Source of the DNA: Methylobacillus rhizosphaerae
GTDB lineage: Bacteria; Pseudomonadota; Gammaproteobacteria; Burkholderiales; Methylophilaceae
Reading direction: 5' to 3'
Assembly (NCBI RefSeq): GCF_900187985.1
Contig: NZ_FZOA01000005.1
Location: 1 to 64,000, forward strand
DNA: 64,000 nucleotides
Part shown: positions 45,785 to 54,538 of the stretch, piece by piece
Numbering within the stretch: the first letter of the stretch is position 1
Layout: every line of letters starts with the position of its first letter
Program-made: the position numbers and the translations under genes
Notes under the pieces: model-generated
Database searches by the model: none
Seen by the model: only the letters and a program-made list of their open reading frames with translations
What the model was told of the DNA's origin: nothing

Positions 45785-46909
45785 CTAGAAAAAATGCGCT
45801 ACATGGAAACGGACGGCAATCCCGTCTATATCTGGCTGGCCCTGATTGCGGGTTTCCTTGTAGTAATAAGCCTCAATCCGCAAGTTGCTGCCATCAATGA
45901 GATAGCTGGCTCCCAGATCGTAGCGCTTGCGCTCCAGGCCAGCCAGTGCTGCAGCATTATTGTTGTCGTTCTCGAAACGCTCATAGACGAACTTCGGCTG
46001 GATTTTGCCGATACCGACGACTTGCGGGAAGGTATAGCTGCCCGTGACAAAAAATCCCTTACCGCTGGCAATGCTTGGGTCTTGTGTGTTGTCGTTATCA
46101 TATTTGTAATAGGAACCCTCTGCACCGACTACACCTCCACCGGTAACGGCTTTCTCCAGGCGCCCATCCAGGTTCCAGTAGCGGTAGTCTCCGGGATTGG
46201 CAGCAGTGCCTGCACCATCCTTCTGGAAACGGTAAGAGCCACCAATGGCGAGAATGTCCTTGGCGCCATCATAGCTGGCGAGGTTGTAGAATCCTGGCTC
46301 CGCATCCCAGAAGTTATATGACAAACGGCCTGCGAAAGAAAGATTGTCTGACTGGTTGGAAGTGCCGGAGCCGCTGCGTCCTTCAAATGCGCCAACATGG
46401 TATTTGAGCTTCTGGTTCAGCAATACGCCCCAGATGGATGCGCCATTGTCCCGCCCTCCCAGGCGATTGGGCGCCTGCTCCGAGAATGGAAAGTCAAAGG
46501 TTGGCGGGTAGTAGGGCGCTGAAGCAGAAGCACGGCTGGCCGGAGGCAGAAAACGCCCAACGAAGATATTGAAATGCTCGTTGAGTTCCAGGCCAATGCG
46601 CGCATCCAGAATGCTGATGTCGTCATCCGCATCCTTTTCTGTATTCAGCTCAAAGGAAACATATTTGTGCAGCTTGCCGTTGGTATAGAGGCGGGCGCTT
46701 TCCAGATCGAAATCATTGGACCTGTCCTTGCCATTGGGAGCAGCGTCTTTTTCTGAGCGATAGCTGGCCCGGGCGGCAATACCGATATTGATGAACTGGT
46801 CATCATTGCGCGCAAAGGTGGGGTCGGCATAGGCTGGAAGGGAAAGCGAACCCAGGCCAAGTAGAAATGGCAATACCGCCGGACGGTATTGGAATCTTGT
46901 AATTATCAT
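45785..46909 (-). CDS. Outer-membrane porin (phosphate-selective porin O/P-like)
   Basis: The precursor of 374 residues has a signal peptide (ending LSLPAYA, near residue 28) and a 16-strand-type barrel with terminal RFHVAHFF. DFDLESARLYTNGKLHKYVSFELNTE and LDARIGLELNEHFNIFVGRFLPPASR place it with the OprO/OprP-like porins, which often pass anions. It is separated from the transporter operon only by a terminator and has its own sigma-54 promoter and activator dyad, so it appears to be part of the organosulfur regulon, supplying anionic sulfonates across the outer membrane. The substrate is inferred. Confidence 0.83.
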   Translation of the reverse strand: MIITRFQYRPAVLPFLLGLGSLSLPAYADPTFARNDDQFINIGIAARASYRSEKDAAPNGKDRSNDFDLESARLYTNGKLHKYVSFELNTEKDADDDISILDARIGLELNEHFNIFVGRFLPPASRASASAPYYPPTFDFPFSEQAPNRLGGRDNGASIWGVLLNQKLKYHVGAFEGRSGSGTSNQSDNLSFAGRLSYNFWDAEPGFYNLASYDGAKDILAIGGSYRFQKDGAGTAANPGDYRYWNLDGRLEKAVTGGGVVGAEGSYYKYDNDNTQDPSIASGKGFFVTGSYTFPQVVGIGKIQPKFVYERFENDNNNAAALAGLERKRYDLGASYLIDGSNLRIEAYYYKETRNQGQPDIDGIAVRFHVAHFF

Positions 46910-46990
46910 GTTGTATACACCCTGAAAGATAAATGAATAGTCGGCAGGGCTGGAAACCCAGCGGTTGTAGCCTGCGCTACAGGGGATATA

Positions 46991-47006
46991 GGCATTTTGT
47001 GTGCCT
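46991..47006 (-). promoter_or_regulatory. Sigma-54 promoter of the porin gene (P5)
   Basis: Minus-strand AGGCACA-CAAA-ATGCC: GG and GC in register, GGCAC matches; weaker than P1-P4 at the outer positions. It is 81 bases before the start codon. Confidence 0.65.
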
Positions 47007-47086
47007 GATTGATAATTACTTATTAATCAAATAATTATTGAAATTTATTAATGTATTATCCTGCTTGCTAAAAAGCAAAATGAGGA

Positions 47087-47112
47087 ATGCATGCTGGCCT
47101 GTCAGCATGCAT
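47087..47112. promoter_or_regulatory. Dyad ATGCATGCTG-N6-CAGCATGCAT, candidate SfnR site
   Basis: A perfect 10-bp inverted repeat with the TGCTG-N6-CAGCA core, centred 95 bases upstream of the P5 GG. This is the same geometry as at P4. It lies between the porin gene and the end of the efflux operon; as a hairpin without a T-run it could also help end the efflux transcript. Confidence 0.55.
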
Positions 47113-47206
47113 GACCATGGCCACCATCACTGACATTGATTCTTCCAGTCTCGGTGCTGGATACATAGAACGTGCCATGGGGATTGAGGGGGCGATTATA
47201 CGACAG

Positions 47207-48613
47207 TTATGCTGGCTGCCATTCCCCTCCCAGCACCTTGAATAGGTTGATGCTGTTTGACAGGGATAATTGCTTCAGTTGTACGAGTTGTTGTTGTGCA
47301 TCAAACAGGCTGCGTTGTGCATCCAGAACTTCAAGATAATTGGCTATCCCTTTGTCATATCTGCGCATTGTCAGATTCAGTCTTTCTTGTTCTGTGGCAG
47401 TAACGCGCGATTGCGCTGTAATCTGGAGCTCGATTTGTTCACGGCTCAGCAAGACATCGGAAACTTCGCTGAAGGCAGTCTGGATGGCTTTTTCATATTC
47501 GGCGATGGTGATTTCCTTACGAACCGTGGCCAAGTCAAGGCTGGCCCGATTCCGCCCATGATTGAAGATGGGCAGCGTCAATTGCGGCGTGAATGACCAG
47601 GCTTTGTCACTAGCACCAGAAAACAATCCGGACAAATGTTCATTGACCAGGCCAATATTGGTGGTCAGCTGGATACGTGGAAAAAAGGCCGCCCTGGCGG
47701 CACCGATATTGGCGTTGGCTGCTTTCAGCCTGTGTTCTGCTGCCCGGATATCAGGACGGTTTTCCAGTAATGCAGAAGGCAGCCCGGCTGGTAGCGGGGA
47801 AAAATCCATGCTGTCCAGCGCGTCCTGTGGCGTATTCACGGCAATGCTGGGCTGGCCGGTCAACAACTGTAATGCATTCAGGGCCTGGGTATATTCGCGC
47901 TGCAGGGCGGCAATGCTGGCTTTTGCTGCTTCCAGCTGCAATTCAGCCGCCTTGAGGTCGATGGCATTATCCAGCCCGGCCTGTTGCCGGCGCACAATCC
48001 GGGAGTAGGTGAGATTGCGGGCATGCTCCGTCTCTCTTGCCAGCCGGATACGCTCAGAGAGTGCACGGACGTTGATATAGGATGCCGCGACTTCGGCGAT
48101 CAGACTGGTACGCGCGGTCTGTTGTGCTTCCTGTGTGGCAAGATATTCCTCCAGGGCTGCTGTGGTCAGGCTCTTGACGCGTCCGAAGAAATCCAGCTCG
48201 AAGTTGCTGATGCCCAATCCCACGCGATACATATCAACGTCAAAAGATTGTCCACGGGCAAAAATCATTTTGCTGCGTTCATAACTGCCGGTTACATCCA
48301 CTCCGGGCAGCTTGTCTGCACGCTGTATGCCGTATTGCGCACGTGCTTCTTCAATGCGCAAGGCAGTCACGCGCAGGTCGCGGTTATGTGTCAGCGCGGT
48401 ATCAATCAGGCGTTGCAATTCAGGGTCAGTGAAATACTCCTGCCAGCTGCCTGGATGAGTTGTATGTTCCGCAGAGTCACCTACCGGAAATTGCGCGGGA
48501 ACCGGGGCGGCAGGGCGCGTGTATTCAGGATTGAGAGAGCATGCGCCCAATGCGAGCATGATGGAAATCACGCTGGCTTTCAGGGACAGGTAGTGTGGTG
48601 GTGACAAAGTCAT
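47207..48613 (-). CDS. RND efflux outer-membrane lipoprotein (OprM/NodT family)
   Basis: The TolC-like channel (468 residues) has a lipoprotein signal with lipobox LGAC (C25). The two repeated coiled-coil halves of OprM proteins are visible: LQRLIDTALTHNRDLRVTALRIEEARAQYG and LLENRPDIRAAEHRLKAANANIGAARAAFFP (given in part). IAEYEKAIQTAFSEVSDVLL also belongs to the second half. It completes a tripartite pump with the two genes upstream; its start overlaps the end of the pump gene as ATGA. Confidence 0.92.
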   Translation of the reverse strand: MTLSPPHYLSLKASVISIMLALGACSLNPEYTRPAAPVPAQFPVGDSAEHTTHPGSWQEYFTDPELQRLIDTALTHNRDLRVTALRIEEARAQYGIQRADKLPGVDVTGSYERSKMIFARGQSFDVDMYRVGLGISNFELDFFGRVKSLTTAALEEYLATQEAQQTARTSLIAEVAASYINVRALSERIRLARETEHARNLTYSRIVRRQQAGLDNAIDLKAAELQLEAAKASIAALQREYTQALNALQLLTGQPSIAVNTPQDALDSMDFSPLPAGLPSALLENRPDIRAAEHRLKAANANIGAARAAFFPRIQLTTNIGLVNEHLSGLFSGASDKAWSFTPQLTLPIFNHGRNRASLDLATVRKEITIAEYEKAIQTAFSEVSDVLLSREQIELQITAQSRVTATEQERLNLTMRRYDKGIANYLEVLDAQRSLFDAQQQLVQLKQLSLSNSINLFKVLGGEWQPA

Positions 48614-51600
48614 GATGATGACTCCTGCACGTGATGCTGTGGACGTTTGATATAGCGTCCGAGCACGGCAAAAAACAGGGGAACAAGGAAAATGGCGAGC
48701 AGGGTAGCGGCAATGATGCCACCCAGCACGCTGGTGCCAATAGCAGATTGCGCGCCGGAAGCCGCACCGGAAGCAAGGGCCAGTGGCAGCACGCCGACAC
48801 CGAAAGCCAGTGATGTCATGACAATGGGGCGCAGCCGCAGGCGGGCTGCTTCCAGCGTGGCATCCAGCAGGCTCATGCCGTCGGCATATAAGTCCTTGGC
48901 TACCTCTACAATCAGGATAGCGTTTTTGGCAGACAAGCCGATGGTGGCAATCAGGCCTACCTTGAAGTAGATGTCGTTGGGCATGTCACGCAAAGTGACT
49001 CCCAGCAGGGCACCCAGGATGCCGAGCGGTACGACCAGAATGACCGCCAGCGGGATCAACCAGCTTTCATACAGGGCTGCCAGCGCCAGAAAGACTATCA
49101 ATACCGAGAGCCCGAACAGCATGGGTGCCTGGGCGCCTGAGCTGCGCTCTTCCAGTGATTGTCCGGACCAGGCATAGCCAATGCTGCGCGGTAGCTTGTT
49201 GGCAATGGCCTCGATGGCTTGCATGGCTTCTCCACTGCTGTATCCAGGGGCAGCAGAGCCATTGATGGCAAAAGAAGGATAACCGTTGTAGCGCGTCAGT
49301 TGTGGCGGCCCGGAAACCCACTCCAGCGTCACGAATGCGGATAATGGAATCATGCTGCCATTGCTACTGCGCACACGTAACTTGCCGATATCCGCCAGCT
49401 CCAGCCTATCCTTGCCGTCTGCCTGCATAATGACACGCCTGACCTGGTTGCCATGCATGAAGTCACCGATATAGCTGGAGCCGAACATGGAGGCTAGCGT
49501 GGTGTTGATTTCATCCATGCTGACACCCAGGGTTTCGGCCTTGCGGCGATCGATATCCAGGCTGACCAGGGCAGCTTCAGGCAAGCCGGCAAACATGAGG
49601 TTGGTGATGGCCTTGCTCTTGGCACCTTCTTCCATTAGTTGATCCTTGGCGGCGAGAAATGCCCGGTAACCTGCCGAGCCACGATCCTGCAATCGCAGAT
49701 CGAACCCATTGGACGAGCCAAGTTCAGGCAGGGGGGGCGTGTTCACGGCGAACACAATGGTGTTCTTGAGGTCAGCAAATTCAATATTCACGCGATCCAC
49801 AATGGCCTGGACATGTTGCCGGGCATCCTTGCGCTCCTGCCAGTCTTTCAATGTGGCAAACAGCATGCCGCTGTTGGAGCCTGTGCCATAAAAGCTGAAT
49901 CCACCTACCTCATAGACATACTTCACGGGCTCATTCTTGTTGAGATAGTCTGCAATCCTGCTCAGGGTGTTCATGGTTTCGTGCATGGTGGCTCCCGCTG
50001 GAAGCAGCACTGTGATCATGAAATCTCCTTGATCCTCGTCCGGCAGAAAGGCTGTCGGCAGCCGGACAAACATGAAGGCGACCACGACAATAATAGTGCA
50101 GTACACCAGCAACCAGCGGAATGGACGTTTGATGATGGCTGCCACTCGTTTCTGGTAGCGGCTGGTCAATGCCGTGAATGCGCGGTTGAACCAACCAAAG
50201 ATGCCACGTTTTTCATGATGGTCGCGTGCGATGGGTTTGAGCAGTGTCGCGCAGAGTGCTGGCGTCAGTGACAGTGCCAAGAATGCCGAGAATGCAATCG
50301 AAACAGCGAGTGACAGGGAGAACTGGCGGTAAATATTGCCTACTGCGCCGCTGAAAAAAGCCATGGGTACAAATACGGAAACCAGCACAACCGTGATACC
50401 GATAATGGCGCCGCTGATCTGCTGCATGGCCTTGATGGTTGCCTGCAGGGGAGGCAGGCCTTCCTCGGCCATGATGCGCTCCACGTTTTCAACAACGACA
50501 ATGGCATCGTCGACCACAATGCCGATAGCCAGCACCATGCCAAACATGGTCAGGACATTGATGGAAAATCCTGCTGCCAGCATCACGGCAAATGTGCCCA
50601 GCAGTGCTATCGGTACCACGATAGTGGGAATCAGGGTGGCTCGCAGGTTCTGCATGAACAGGAACATAACGAGAAACACCAGTACGATGGCTTCAACCAG
50701 TGTATTGACGACTTTCTGGATGGATATCTCGACGAAAGCAGATGTATCGTAGGGAATCTGGTAGCTGACGCCGGCTGGAAGATAGCGCACCAGTTCATCC
50801 ATGGTGGCACGGATGCGCTTGACGGTGGCAACAGCATTGGAGCCAGGAGCCATCTTGACTGCCATGCCCGCAGCATTATTACCATTCACGCGTGATACAA
50901 AGGCATAATCGCTACCGCCAAATTCCACTCTGGCCACATCTTTCAGCAGGATGGCAGATCCATCTGCCTTGCTGCGCAAGGGGATATTGCCAAACTCTTC
51001 CGGCGTGGTTAATGCATTATCAGCAATCACATTGGCGCTGATAGGAGCGTAGTCCGGCACGGCAAGATTGCCGATATCGCCGATGGTGACACGCGCATTA
51101 TGGCTGCGGATGGCAGAGGCCAGATCAGCCGCTGTCAGATTCATTGAGGTCAGTTTTGCCGGGTCTGGCCATATCCGCATGGCATATTCCGGGCTCCATA
51201 TCTGCACCTTGCCAACACCTTCAACGCGCCGCAAGGCTTGTAATACATTGGCGGCAGCCAGCTCGCCCAGTTCAACTTCCGACAGGCGGTTGCCTTCGGA
51301 GGTGAGCGATACAATCAGTTGAATGCTGTCTGCAGATTTCTCTATGAAAATGCCATTGCGGCGCACAATCTCAGGCAGGCGTGCTTCCACGGTTTTCAGG
51401 CGGTTCTGCACTTCCACTGCCGCAAGGTCGGGATTGGTACCCTGGCGGAATGTCAGGCTGAGGGAGGCGGCCCCCGGGCTGCTGGTGGCTGAGGTATACA
51501 TCAGCCCGGGCGCACCATTCATCTCGCGCTCAATGATGGCAGTGACAGACTCTTCGATCACGCGAGCCGATGCGCCGGGGTAGGAGGCACTGATATTCAC

Positions 51601-51726
51601 TACTGGAGGCGCAATATCCGGGTACTGCGCGACAGGCAACCCCCGGATGGCAAGCAAGCCTGCCAGTATGATCAACAGGGAAATAACCCAGGCAAAGACC
51701 GGGCGCTCAATAAAAAATCTAGCCAT
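48610..51726 (-). CDS. RND multidrug efflux pump, AcrB/MexB type
   Basis: The inner-membrane proton-driven pump (1038 residues) starts MARFFIERPVFAWVISLLIILAG. Proton-relay aspartates are in GIVVDDAIVVVENVERIM and the relay lysine in GLSAKNAILIVEVAKD. Twelve membrane helices and two large periplasmic loops are present at normal length. It belongs to the hydrophobe/amphiphile exporter group. ATG 51726 matches the family start; an in-frame start nine codons earlier is unlikely. Middle gene of the adaptor-pump-channel operon, divergent from a TetR repressor. Confidence 0.95.
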   Translation of the reverse strand: MARFFIERPVFAWVISLLIILAGLLAIRGLPVAQYPDIAPPVVNISASYPGASARVIEESVTAIIEREMNGAPGLMYTSATSSPGAASLSLTFRQGTNPDLAAVEVQNRLKTVEARLPEIVRRNGIFIEKSADSIQLIVSLTSEGNRLSEVELGELAAANVLQALRRVEGVGKVQIWSPEYAMRIWPDPAKLTSMNLTAADLASAIRSHNARVTIGDIGNLAVPDYAPISANVIADNALTTPEEFGNIPLRSKADGSAILLKDVARVEFGGSDYAFVSRVNGNNAAGMAVKMAPGSNAVATVKRIRATMDELVRYLPAGVSYQIPYDTSAFVEISIQKVVNTLVEAIVLVFLVMFLFMQNLRATLIPTIVVPIALLGTFAVMLAAGFSINVLTMFGMVLAIGIVVDDAIVVVENVERIMAEEGLPPLQATIKAMQQISGAIIGITVVLVSVFVPMAFFSGAVGNIYRQFSLSLAVSIAFSAFLALSLTPALCATLLKPIARDHHEKRGIFGWFNRAFTALTSRYQKRVAAIIKRPFRWLLVYCTIIVVVAFMFVRLPTAFLPDEDQGDFMITVLLPAGATMHETMNTLSRIADYLNKNEPVKYVYEVGGFSFYGTGSNSGMLFATLKDWQERKDARQHVQAIVDRVNIEFADLKNTIVFAVNTPPLPELGSSNGFDLRLQDRGSAGYRAFLAAKDQLMEEGAKSKAITNLMFAGLPEAALVSLDIDRRKAETLGVSMDEINTTLASMFGSSYIGDFMHGNQVRRVIMQADGKDRLELADIGKLRVRSSNGSMIPLSAFVTLEWVSGPPQLTRYNGYPSFAINGSAAPGYSSGEAMQAIEAIANKLPRSIGYAWSGQSLEERSSGAQAPMLFGLSVLIVFLALAALYESWLIPLAVILVVPLGILGALLGVTLRDMPNDIYFKVGLIATIGLSAKNAILIVEVAKDLYADGMSLLDATLEAARLRLRPIVMTSLAFGVGVLPLALASGAASGAQSAIGTSVLGGIIAATLLAIFLVPLFFAVLGRYIKRPQHHVQESSS

Positions 51727-51749
51727 AAAGCTCTCAGTCTGTTGAGAAA

Positions 51750-52892
51750 TCAAGGTTGAACACTATTGCGTACCTTCACCTTGCTGCCAGGTGCCATCAT
51801 GGCAGGTGCGGTGGTAATCACGCGCTCGCCGCCATGGAGGCCGCTGGTGATGATCCATTGGCCATCCTGCATGGCTGGGGCCGTGACTTCAATGGCCTGT
51901 ACTTGCTCCTGCTGGTCAACGACCATGACAGAACTACTTTCTGCAGTCCTGACCAGCGCATCACGCGGGATGAGAATGGCAGACGGATTTTCAGCCTGTG
52001 TCCATTTCACTTCCACATAGGCACCCGGTAACAGTGCCCGTTCCGGGTTATTGAACAAGGCTCGCATGGCCACGGTATCTGTATTGCTATCTACCGCCAT
52101 ATCGGAGAAAAACAACTTCCCTGATTGTTCATATTCAGAGCCATCAGGGAATATCAGCTTCACCTCCATGCTGTCCTTTGACATTCCCTGCATTTTTCCT
52201 GCCTTGATGGCACGCTGCAGCGCCATGACTTCTGTCGCGGGCTGGGAAAAATTGACATAGATGGGATCCAGTTGCTCCACTGTGGTAAGCGGAGTAGGGG
52301 AGTCCAGGCCGACCAGTGCTCCCTCAGTCACCAATGCACGCCGGGCGCGTCCATTAATGGGCGAAGTGACTTTGGCATAGCCAAAATCCAGGTTTGCTTT
52401 GTCCCACTGGGCTTTTGCCGTCAGTACCTGGGCTTTTGCCTGCATTTCCTCAGCAATGGCTGCCTGGTATTCCCGCTCACTGACAGAATGATCACTGGCC
52501 AGGTCGCGATAGCGGTCAAGTTTATCCAGCGCATTGCGATGACCAGCCTCGGCACTTGCCAGCGCACCTGCTGCCTGATCGCGCGCTGCTGCCAGCAATT
52601 CAGGATTGATCAGGAATAATGGTGTGCCTTTTTTGACTTCCTGGCCTTCCTGATACAACCGCTCAGTGACGATGCCTGCTACCCGGGCACGCACTTCAGC
52701 TTGACGGTATGCCTCCAGGCGTCCGGGAGCTGTCATGGTGGCAGGCATGGTTGTGACAGCAGCTATATGCACTTCGACTTCAGGTGTCGTACCGTCGTCA
52801 TTTCCTACTTGTTCTTGCTTGCAGGCTGAAAGTGTTGCTAACGTGACGGCAACAAACAGTAATTTTCTGTAACAGGAAGAGATTGGGGGCAT
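51750..52892 (-). CDS. RND efflux periplasmic adaptor (AcrA/MexA type)
   Basis: A 380-residue lipoprotein with lipobox LSAC (C24). The lipoyl/hairpin segments RLEAYRQAEVRARVAGIVTERLYQEGQEVKKG and YAKVTSPINGRARRALVTEGALVG (given in part) are typical of membrane fusion proteins joining AcrB to the outer channel. First gene of the efflux operon; the short region before it contains the likely operator palindromes for the divergent TetR regulator. Confidence 0.94.
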   Translation of the reverse strand: MPPISSCYRKLLFVAVTLATLSACKQEQVGNDDGTTPEVEVHIAAVTTMPATMTAPGRLEAYRQAEVRARVAGIVTERLYQEGQEVKKGTPLFLINPELLAAARDQAAGALASAEAGHRNALDKLDRYRDLASDHSVSEREYQAAIAEEMQAKAQVLTAKAQWDKANLDFGYAKVTSPINGRARRALVTEGALVGLDSPTPLTTVEQLDPIYVNFSQPATEVMALQRAIKAGKMQGMSKDSMEVKLIFPDGSEYEQSGKLFFSDMAVDSNTDTVAMRALFNNPERALLPGAYVEVKWTQAENPSAILIPRDALVRTAESSSVMVVDQQEQVQAIEVTAPAMQDGQWIITSGLHGGERVITTAPAMMAPGSKVKVRNSVQP

Positions 52893-52953
52893 GGATTCTT
52901 GTCAATGGCGCTGATGAGCGCAATGATTGTTAAATTATGTTAGCACTATACTA

Positions 52954-52973
52954 TAATCAATCATGATTGATTA
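52954..52973. promoter_or_regulatory. 20-bp perfect palindrome, likely TetR operator
   Basis: TAATCAATCATGATTGATTA is fully self-complementary and lies midway between the divergent efflux operon and the tetR gene. Size, symmetry and position fit an AcrR/MexR-class operator overlapping the efflux promoter. Confidence 0.7.
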
Positions 52974-52979
52974 ATTGTT

Positions 52980-52997
52980 GGTTGTATAATAACAACC
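52980..52997. promoter_or_regulatory. Second dyad GGTTGT-N6-ACAACC over the tetR -10 box
   Basis: A 6-6-6 inverted repeat that includes a perfect TATAAT (52985-52990). It is 25 bases upstream of the tetR start codon. It may be a second operator for autoregulation. Confidence 0.5.
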
Positions 52998-53022
52998 TGC
53001 AGTTTAAGGTGATGGAGTTGAC

Positions 53023-53655
53023 GTGGCTAGAAAAACCAAAGAAGAGTCTTTGCAAACCCGGGAGAACATTCTTGATGCGGCCGAACGGGTGATTTTATTA
53101 CGTGGTATCAGTTACGCCACAATGGCCGATATCGCAGATGCCGCGCATGTGTCGCGCGGGGCGGTATACGGACATTTCAAGAATAAGGCCGACCTGTCTG
53201 TTGCCATGTGTGAACGGGCGCTTGCACTGGCAGCCACTCCTGAGCGTACTCCAGGCGCTTCCATTCTGGAAACCTTGTTCGAGCAGGGCATGTATTTTCT
53301 GCGGCTTTGCACCGAGCCGGGGACAGTGCAGCGTGTATTGCAGATACTGTATGTTCAGGGTGACCCGAATAAGGATAACGAACCTTTGCTGGAAATCCGT
53401 GAGCGCTGGGAACACCAATGTCGGCAGGAAATCACGGCATTGATCCGTTCCGCCATGGCCGAAGGAGAGCTGCCAGCAGACTTGGATATCAATCTTGCCA
53501 ATCTTTACCTGTTTTCCCTGTTTGATGGTATTCACAGTACTTTGTTCTGGACCAATCGTGTCCGTCAGGAGGATCGGTGGCAGACCGCTGAGATCCTGTA
53601 TCGGGCCGGTTTTGTTGCCTTTATCAAGGCACCTCAGTTACGTAATCGACAGTAG
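53023..53655 (+). CDS. TetR/AcrR-family repressor of the efflux operon
   Basis: This 210-residue regulator starts with GTG. The N-terminal helix-turn-helix is TMADIADAAHVSRGAVYGHFKNK (about 34-56), nearly the AcrR/TtgR pattern. The C-terminal ligand domain (about 80-205) is of the MAATS type common to efflux repressors. Divergent placement and the operator-like palindrome in between point to local repression of the RND genes, relieved by pump substrates. Confidence 0.9.
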   Translation: MARKTKEESLQTRENILDAAERVILLRGISYATMADIADAAHVSRGAVYGHFKNKADLSVAMCERALALAATPERTPGASILETLFEQGMYFLRLCTEPGTVQRVLQILYVQGDPNKDNEPLLEIRERWEHQCRQEITALIRSAMAEGELPADLDINLANLYLFSLFDGIHSTLFWTNRVRQEDRWQTAEILYRAGFVAFIKAPQLRNRQ

Positions 53656-53708
53656 CACTGCTTGTGCCCATCTGGCTGTTCATATTGGTCTTGTAGCGCG
53701 CGAGACTG

Positions 53709-54281
53709 TCAGCCTGTCAAGCTGGAAAGATGCTGATACAGGATCAGGCTGCCGATACCAATCAGCAACATGCCGCCGATAATTTCAGCCGAGTGCTTGG
53801 AAGCTGAACCCAACATGCGCCCCAGCAATACCCCGATACTGACCATGATGCAGGTAACGATGCCTATCATGGCAGCTACTGGCAGGATGTCTACATCAAG
53901 GAATGCCAGGCTGACGCCCACGCTCATGGCATCAATGCTGGTGCCCAGGGCAGTTACTGCCAGCAGGGCGAATGAGTGGCTGCGGGGTTTTTCATGATCG
54001 GATGTATCCGGCTTTAATCCAGACCAGATCATGCGCACTCCCAATATGGAAAGAATGGCAAAAGCGATCCAGTGATCCCAGGCGGTGACGTAGCCTGCTG
54101 CCATGCGACCAAGGCCCCAGCCTATCAATGGGGTAACAGCTTCGATACTGCCGAATATAATGCCTGTACGTAGTGCTTCAACCAGGCGTGGGCGGTGCAG
54201 CATGGCACCTTTTCCGATTGCAGCAGCAAATGCATCAGCCGACATGGCGAGTGCCAGGAGGAAAACGGAAAGGATATTCAT
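53709..54281 (-). CDS. mntP: Manganese efflux pump MntP
   Basis: MntP (190 residues) exports Mn2+ across the inner membrane. Six hydrophobic segments are visible, with the conserved acidic residues in ALAMSADAFAAAIGKG and ALGTSIDAMSVGVSLAF. The family is confirmed by the manganese riboswitch in its leader. Single gene; length as in E. coli. Confidence 0.94.
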   Translation of the reverse strand: MNILSVFLLALAMSADAFAAAIGKGAMLHRPRLVEALRTGIIFGSIEAVTPLIGWGLGRMAAGYVTAWDHWIAFAILSILGVRMIWSGLKPDTSDHEKPRSHSFALLAVTALGTSIDAMSVGVSLAFLDVDILPVAAMIGIVTCIMVSIGVLLGRMLGSASKHSAEIIGGMLLIGIGSLILYQHLSSLTG

Positions 54282-54343
54282 GGATCATCAATATTGTCGG
54301 GCGTGGTTCACCAAATGTCAGCCAGACCGCCCGAGCAGAAGGT

Positions 54344-54447
54344 ACCGGCTTTCATTTAGTCTCGCCAAGCAGAATGGCTGCCCGTACCACGACAAGTGTC
54401 GATTATGTTGACACGGGCGCTTCGCAAAGAAGCCGGCTACTCCCTAA
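54344..54447 (-). ncRNA. yybP-ykoY manganese riboswitch in the mntP leader
   Basis: On the minus strand TTTAGGGAGTAGCCGGCTTC opens the element, CGTGTCAACATAATCGACA is the conserved metal-binding loop region, and GCGAGACTAAATGAAAGCCGG closes the outer helix (given in part). These are the known hallmarks of yybP-ykoY RNAs, which bind Mn2+ and turn on mntP expression. The element lies 60 bases upstream of the start codon. It gives a metal-inducible control without a protein regulator. Confidence 0.9.
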
Positions 54448-54538
54448 AGATGGCACCATTCTACTATATAAAGTGTTTTTAAGCCATTTTGACACTATTG
54501 GTTGTGGATATGAGAAAGAGAATCATATCCAGGCAGGG

